Source of the DNA: Poa pratensis
Taxonomy: Eukaryota; Streptophyta; Magnoliopsida; Poales; Poaceae
Direction: 5' to 3'
Length of the DNA: 64,000 nt
Assembly: GCA_947311845.1 (NCBI GenBank)
Contig: CAMZMU010000063.1
Span: 121,166,135-121,230,134 of the forward strand
This document shows positions 58,073-64,000 of the stretch, piece after piece. The notes beneath the pieces were generated by a model that saw only the letters and a list, made by a program, of their open reading frames with translations, had not been told where the DNA came from and did no database searches. A program made the translations under genes and the position numbers. Each line of letters begins with the position of its first letter. Within the stretch, counting starts at the first letter, position 1.

Positions 58073-58663
58073 ATAATATTTTTAATATTAGAGAATCTGG
58101 AGAGGATTGCTATGATGCCATGTTTCGAAATTACCTTGAAATATTTCCATGTAAATAATCATGTCATGTGTGCATGTCTAATTCCATTGCCAGTATGTTA
58201 AATCAGTATCCATTCCAATGATGATGCATATGTTGTTCGGTCGAAACATATATAATTCAGACAAAACTTCAGATAAATCATGCATTTTGCATACGAAAAA
58301 TAATAAATAATCGAATTCGAATTCATGAATTAAAACTTCAACCGCAATAGTAAGGACTAAGGAATCTGCATCCAGTTCTTCAAATCGAAGGCCAGTTCAC
58401 AACCGTTGGTTCATTGATGTCGATCTGTCCCTCAGATCATCCTGGCGTGCGTCGAAAACCAACAAACTTCCGCGCCACACAACTGGCCCGTACCATCCGC
58501 GAGAACGACGTCGTTCGTCCATACCCGCGATAAACCCCTCTCCTCCCATTCGATTCACTCCACTCCACTCGAAAACAACCGGCGCCAGCCAGCCACACAG
58601 TCCGGCGCAGCCACTCGCCTCACTCCTCTCACTCGCGCGCATTGCCCGGCGATCGAGCAGGTC
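58073..58663. other. 5' flank of UPF0114 gene
   Basis: AT-rich spacer that turns GC-rich after 58430. The last 200 bp should hold the promoter and 5' UTR; no clear TATA box seen. Confidence 0.4.
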
Positions 58664-60050
58664 ATGGGTATCTTGCTGCTGCACGGCTGCCTGGCCCCTG
58701 TCCACTCCGCTGCCCTGGCGTTCCGGCGAGCGAAGACGACCGCCCGCCGCCCGTCCCGGTTCACAGCGGTCGTTGCCTCGGCCGCCTCCGCAGCCTCCTC
58801 GCCGTCCGGCGACGGGGCGACCGCTGCCGTGCTGCGTGGCCTGGAAGGATCCACTGCCAAGGTGCGCGACTACGGAGGGACCAACGGCGCCGTTTCCGGC
58901 ACCGCTAGTTCCACCTCCATCGAGACCACCGTCGAGAGGGTAAGCAGGCTTCGCTTCCTGGCTCAGTCCAAGATTGTCTTTTTGAATTATAGTTTGTGTG
59001 GTATTGGCGGTGTAGGCTAATGTTGTGCATCGCGCAGATCATCTTCGATTTCCGGTTCCTGGCTCTTCTCGCGGTCGCCGGATCACTGGCCGGCTCCCTC
59101 CTCTGCTTCCTCAATGTAACTTTTCTCTGTCTGAACTCTGCAGCTCGTCAGGATTCAGATAACCAAACAGAACAGTAGAACTTGGCTTTACGGTCTCCTG
59201 TACCCACAGAACTTTACATCGCAACAACATTTGAATTGAATGGCTCGAATTAAGCATCTTGTATCTGCTGACTGTTTGTAATCAGGGCTGTGTCTACATA
59301 AAAGAGGCGTACATTTGCTACTGGACCAGCTGCGTCAAGGGTGTTCATACAGGGCAGATGGTCCTCAAAGTGGTCGAGGCCATTGGTGAGGCATTCTGCT
59401 CGCTAATTGATCAACAACCAACGAGATGTACTTGCATGATTGTCACTCTAAAGTTTTCACTTGTTCCTGCGTGCAGACGTGTATCTTGCTGGCACGGTCA
59501 TGCTGATTTTCGGTATGGGTCTCTACGGGCTGTTCATCAGCAACGCGTCCAACGATTTAGCTTCTGGGTCTGATCGGGCTCTGAAGGGATCATCACTCTT
59601 TGGAATGTTCGCTCTGAAGGTAATACCGATTCCAATCGAGCAATCGGCAGGTTTTGTTACAAATTCAGATGCTTAAATTCAGACTAAACTCGCCACTGAT
59701 ATTCAGACTCCAATGCCAATGAAAAGCATCGTATTGCACATAGGCACTTCCACTTCCTTCTAACGATTCTCTAAGCATCTCAGGAAGCTGAACTTTCCAT
59801 GCTTTTGCTGCAGGAGAGACCGAAGTGGATGAAGATCACCTCCCTGGACGAGCTCAAGACGAAGGTGGGGCACGTCATCGTGATGATCCTGCTGGTGAAG
59901 ATGTTCGAGAGGAGCAAGATGGTGAAGATCACCACGGGCCTTGACCTCCTCAGCTACTCTGTCTGCATCTTCCTCTCCTCGGCATCCCTCTATATCCTTC
60001 ACAACCTTCACCGGCCCGAGCACGAGGAGTCTGTCATGCCCAACTTGTAG
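58664..60050 (+). CDS. UPF0114-family membrane protein, probably plastid-targeted
   Basis: The UPF0114 (YqhA, PF03350) family is widespread in bacteria and plants; its function is not established. Exons 58664-58939, 59038-59115, 59286-59385, 59477-59619 and 59814-60050 give 277 residues with all phases agreeing and no break. The N terminus (MGILLLHGCLAPVHSAALAF, then Arg/Ser/Ala-rich to about residue 60) looks like a chloroplast transit peptide. Family sequence follows: IIFDFRFLALLAVAGSLAGS (first membrane segment), DVYLAGTVMLIFGMGLYGLF (second), WMKITSLDELKTKVGHVIVM, ILLVKMFERSKM and LDLLSYSVCIFLSSASLYIL (last). The motif pattern KITSLDELK...HVIVMILLVKMFE is diagnostic. A broken paralogue lies at 52290-53463. 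Confidence 0.88.
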
Positions 60051-60627
60051 CTGAACCTCGATAGATAGTTGGTCGGGAGCTGAGATTGACGGCGAAATTA
60101 AGGTCGCGTTGTACGAAGAACACGTACCGATCTCTGTAACAATACAGCTAGGAAGGAAGAACGTATTCAGAACACACACACATATATAGCACGAAATCTC
60201 TGAAATTTCAAGTTTGTGATGTCGCACATACACCTAGGTTAAGGTCTCAATTATACCGAGGAAACCGTATCAGCCTGAATGGATTGCTAGCTTTACCAGC
60301 CTGCACGGGGTAAATAACTTGAGTGCGGGAGACATGGAATACAAAGTACCGTAGGTTAAATATTTTTATTACTCCGTCGCAACAAGCACGGGTAAAGTTG
60401 GTACAATCCCATCATATGTAGTACTACTAAATCAATAGGGAGTAATTAAGCAGCGGTAGCCGACGTTCATTACAATATATCACCATGAGACTGCTCCACA
60501 ATATACAGCAGCGGCATCAGGCGTTCATTACTACAATAGTTCCCCATGAGATCGCGCCACAATATAAGGCAGCTGTATATATATACGCAGGCGGCTACCA
60601 CTGTACTGTCCAGGAGTTGGCTGCTTG
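60051..60627. other. Spacer between convergent UPF0114 and NPF genes
   Basis: Probable 3' UTRs of both genes. A roughly 60-bp direct repeat is visible at about 60468 and 60525 (gttcattac, then ccatgaga, then cgccacaatat or ctccacaatat). Nothing else seen. Confidence 0.45.
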
Positions 60628-61350
60628 CTAGACTGGCTGTATCTCCTCCTCCACACCTGCACTCTTGTACCTGTGGCGTCTCGCAACCACAACAGAAACA
60701 GCAAGGTTCGCCGCCCCAAGAGCCGCCAACATGTAGTAGAAAAGATCAAGTCGGCCTCTGTTCACTTCGTTCCTGACCAGGAAGATGCTAAGATAGAACC
60801 CCATGGAGATGGCGGCAAAGAAAAGCCCAGTGCTTATGGACTTCATCTGTCGGGGCGCCTCGCGAATGAAAAACTCCAACTGGCCAACATACGCGAACGC
60901 CTCGCCGGCTCCGACCAGGCAATATTGTGGTATCAACCACCAGATGGTAATGGTCGTGGAGGCATCGTGGGTCGCAGCGTCGCGCCTCTTCTTCTCGACG
61001 ACCGCTGCGACGATCATAGCCACGACGGCGAGAAGAAGACCGGCTCCAGAACGCTGCAGCGATGTGAGGCCGTCCGGGTTCTTGGTGATGTGTCGAGCGA
61101 CGGGCACGACAACGTTTTGGTTTAACGAGGTGAATATGATGATGCATAGTATAAGGAAAGCAGGGAGGGCACCGGAAGAAATTGTAAGGCCTGAGGCGGC
61201 GCCGGGACGGACGTGTAGGTCCATGAAATTGGCCTGCTCGGTGGACAATGTGGTCATCTGCGAGTAGATCGTCCAGAATAAAATACTTGTGCACCAGATT
61301 GGGAAGAGCATGACGACCATCTTGGTCTCCTCCACCTCGGTAATAGTTGG
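60628..61350 (-). pseudogene. NPF (NRT1/PTR) transporter, C-terminal half, cut by copia LTR
   Basis: NPF proteins are proton-coupled transporters of nitrate, peptides or hormones with 12 membrane segments. This piece starts PTITEVEETKMVVMLFPIWC, the conserved block just before the second half of the transporter. It continues SILFWTIYSQMTTLSTEQAN, SLQRSGAGLLLAVVAMIVAA, WWLIPQYCLVGAGEAFAYVG and QLEFFIREAPRQMKSISTGL to a stop at 60628. These are the expected segments 7 to 12. The first half is absent: directly upstream lies the end of a copia LTR at 61351, and the displaced 5' exons, if they exist, are beyond the window. No stop interrupts the remaining coding part. Confidence 0.85.
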
Positions 61351-62271
61351 TGTTGAATATATAAGCAATTTTGTATAAGATTTAATTCGTGAAAACAGTA
61401 AACAAATCATGATTAGAATAATAGGAATTAAACTAATCATGCGATCTACTAAAACAGTAGATAAACAGAACGAATCTAGAGCAACTACTACAAGCAGAAA
61501 CTCTAGCAGTATTTCAAATAGGAAGATGAGGAGCACGTACGATGCTGCAGTTGCGGAGCCGCTGGCGTCACCCATGTCGTCGATGAAGAGGTTGGCGATG
61601 TCGGGAAGAAGTCGTCGTTGGGGAAGAACTCGATGCCAGTAGTCGCGCGAGTGCGCTCCCTAAAAACATGATCGCCTCTCTCCCGTACAGGATCACAAGA
61701 GGCGGGGTTCCGGAGGCCTACTGTCCCTTCTGCCGGTGCACGCCGGAAGACGAGATGGAGAAGACTTGGAAAACGGCGGCGCAATGATGGAACGGCGAGA
61801 GACCACATGTGTTGCATATGTGGCGGCTAGGGTTTCCTCTGCATATATAGTGCGGGTCGGGTAGGACGTGGGCGCAGCCCACGATCGAGTCGGTAACGTC
61901 TCCACGATCCAAAAGAATCGGGAACGACAAAACAATTAACGCGTCCGTTAATTATTAATCAATGACTCAATAAATTTTCCCGGACTACAAAAATATAGGC
62001 ATCGGCTCGGCTCATTCCCGCAACCCGCGACGTGTCGTGACGTGACGTGACGAGCGAGCGGCGGCGTAGGAGGAGGAGGAGTGCACGGGAGAGAGCCTTC
62101 TGTTCTCACATGCTTACCAAGTAGCACAACACTCCACCTTATAAAATGGTGTAGCTCTCTCCCAACTAGCAGTATGGGACTAAACTTTAGTCCCCAAACC
62201 AGTCATGTAAATGGGCCATGAGAATTTCAGAATTTAGTTGGGCCATGGGCAAAAGCCCACAAATTCCAACA
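61351..62271 (-). repeat. Copia 3' LTR, 921 bp
   Basis: On the minus strand it begins tgttggaatttgtgggc and ends atattcaaca, the TG...CA form with inverted tgttg/caaca ends. Its start is preceded by the purine tract. It borders the NPF coding sequence directly. The NPF-side flank is gttgg (61346-61350); the matching target duplication should lie outside the window. Confidence 0.85.
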
Positions 62272-62280
62272 ATCCCCCAC
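62272..62280 (-). other. Polypurine tract of copia element
   Basis: gtgggggat on the minus strand, directly before the LTR start, is the expected primer site for plus-strand synthesis. Confidence 0.8.
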
Positions 62281-63840
62281 AGTCTCATTGGCACATCTCA
62301 CCAATTTGTTATACTGGTGCTTAGTGGAGACTGTTAAGTTGAACTTCCATTTAGAAACTTATACTACACTAGATCACAACTTGGATAGTGGACTATGCCT
62401 TGAACTACAAGTTTGCTGCAAACTAGTTTCACACAAATCCTTAACCGATACTGGGCTGCCGCAAGGCTTCCCCACGGGTGGAGTTATGCGTCATACTCCA
62501 AGGCCTTTCATGAGTTTGTTAGAGAGCACCCAACTCTCACAGACTGCGACGTTTAACAGTTAGGCTCATATAGGTGTATTCTTCAAGAGATGCTCTGCAG
62601 GACAACATCTCCGCTTATAAAAGTAAGCCGCTTGGAACACATTAAGATAAATATCAACCTGCCATGCAGATCGGGAGAGTATTGCATCTTCACGGAGTGG
62701 GATAGTAAAATATAAGGGTACTCTCCTCTCAGCTGTCCAACAGCTTGTCATCCACTTCTACTTCACGGGATCTCCGATCACATAGAGTAGTTTACCACTG
62801 TGGACAACTCATACCGTGAGTCTCAAACCCATCTCTCTCGATGCAATATCTATCACATTACGTGATAAACTCTTTGTGAAGGGATCTGCCAAATTTTTAG
62901 ACGTTTGGATATAATCCAACGCAATAACTCCGGAGTTTTTAATTTTCGGACAGATTTCAATCTCCTCTTCACATATCTTGATGACTTCAGATTATCCTTA
63001 GAACTTTTAATCTTGACTATCACAGTCTGATTATCACAGTTCATAAGAATAGCGGGTATTGGTTTTTTCAACCACAGGTAAGTCCATCAAAAGCTCAGGA
63101 AGCCACTCTGCTTCAACAGTGGCTGTGTCTAACGCTATGAGTTCTGCTTCCATAGTTAAACTCGTTAAGATGGTCTGCTTGCAAGACTTTCAGGAAACAG
63201 CGCCACCACCGAGTGTAAACACATAACCATTCGTATGCTTAATCTCATCAGTATCAGATATCCAATTGGAATCAATGTAACCCTCCAGTACCCTCGGATA
63301 CCCAGAGTAGTGAATTGCATAGCTCACGGTGCCTTTTAAATAACGCATAACTCTCTCAAGTGCATTCCAATGATCATCTCCCGGATTAGAAACAAACCGT
63401 CTCAACTTGCTCATAGCAAAAGAGATGTCAGACCTCGTGGCACAAGCCAAATACATAAGCGAGCCAATAATCTGATAATATCTCAGCTGATCTCTAGCAC
63501 TCTGTTGATTCTTTCAAAGCAACACACTAGGATCATATGGTGTCGGAGAAGGCTTGCAGTCGTCATACCCGAAGCGAATCGAAACATTTTCCACATAGTG
63601 AGACTGAAACAGTATAATCCCACCATTACCATCTCTCAGCAACTTGATGTTCAAGATAACATCAGCTACTCCTAAATCCTTCATATCAAAACAACGAGAT
63701 AAGAAATTCTTAACCTCCTTAATCAATTCAAGGTTGGTTCCAAAGATTAGTATGTCATTAACATACAGACCGAGAATAACTCCCTCGCCCCCACCATGGC
63801 GATAGTACATACACTTGTCAGATTCGTAGTTGCTACTCAC
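62281..63840 (-). pseudogene. Copia polyprotein remnant: reverse transcriptase and RNase H
   Basis: In minus-strand order: a reverse transcriptase piece (63840-63514) with GLYVNDILIFGT, a variant of the copia YVDD catalytic loop, then FLSRCFDMKDLG; an RNase H/chromosomal piece (63456-63190) with YLACATRSDISFAMSKLRRF, DHWNALERVMRYLKGT and GYVFTLGGGAVS; and a last piece near 63071-62853. Stops separate them, so the element is dead. The second Asp of YVDD reads Asn (YVND). gag, protease, integrase and the front of the reverse transcriptase are absent before 63840. Confidence 0.85.
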
Positions 63841-63843
63841 AGT

Positions 63844-64000
63844 TGAAATACTGCTAGAGTTTCTGCTTGTAGTAGTTGCTCTAGATTCGTTCGGTTATCT
63901 ACTATTTTAGTAGATCGCATGATTAGTTTAATTCCTATTATTTTAGTCATGATTTGTTTACTGTTTTCGCGAATTAAATCATATGCTAAATTGCTTATAT
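63844..64000 (+). repeat. Inverted fragment of the same copia LTR
   Basis: From ttgaaatactgctagag to the window end, this matches the minus-strand reading of the LTR at 61520-61360 with only a handful of changes, but it lies on the plus strand. It therefore faces opposite to the element it abuts. Confidence 0.85.

Noticed and set aside
1..64000. Biosynthetic cluster or resistance-gene cluster
   Set aside because: The genes belong to unrelated housekeeping families, and no terpene, P450, NLR or receptor-kinase genes were seen.

Overview
This is plant nuclear DNA from a grass, most likely a pooid (wheat/barley/oat/ryegrass group). Genes are intron-rich with GT-AG splice sites, coding GC is high, and the spaces between genes are packed with grass transposons: CACTA, Mutator-like, PIF/Harbinger, hAT, Stowaway MITEs, LINEs, copia LTR elements and SINEs, including an Au-type SINE. 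I can name the gene families but not the species.

Genes, left to right: an AGO4-clade Argonaute with its 5' end cut by the window (1-3076, +); a reticulon-like ER membrane protein (3689-4377, -); a choline-transporter-like (SLC44/CTL) membrane protein (13468-16520, -); a family-1 beta-glucosidase with a LINE in intron 1 (27598-31516, +); a plant protein of unknown function with a winged-helix-like end (33174-34185, -); a STELLO-type Golgi glycosyltransferase (36610-39139, +); magnesium chelatase subunit H, CHLH (39737-44934, -); a UPF0114 membrane protein (58664-60050, +) with a broken paralogue 6 kb upstream (52290-53463); and the 3' half of an NPF (NRT1/PTR) transporter cut by a copia LTR (60628-61350, -). 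These are unrelated single genes; no pathway cluster is evident.

The spaces hold nested and datable transposons. The main ones are a 2-kb near-perfect palindrome built from two copies of a CACTA-type transposase fragment (6352-8335); a CACTA element ending at 11501; a Mutator-like element with a 9-bp target duplication and GC-rich cargo (11562-12730); a 1-kb LINE-derived non-autonomous element (26030-27037); a PIF/Harbinger element whose transposase is split by a 1345-bp CACTA element with a 3-bp target duplication (48597-52254); a hAT element carrying a Stowaway MITE (54459-55600); and a second Mutator-like element (56875-57544).

Many conserved genes (AGO, beta-glucosidase, the winged-helix protein, STELLO and above all CHLH) are broken by single-base frameshifts, mostly one base missing from a G, C, T or A run. 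The reticulon, CTL and UPF0114 genes read cleanly. An error-prone assembly explains this better than parallel pseudogenization, so I annotate these loci as genes with frameshifts. No CRISPR, operon, true tRNA or rRNA gene was found. Splice sites were placed by hand from reading frame, GT/AG signals and remembered family sequence; no search was run.
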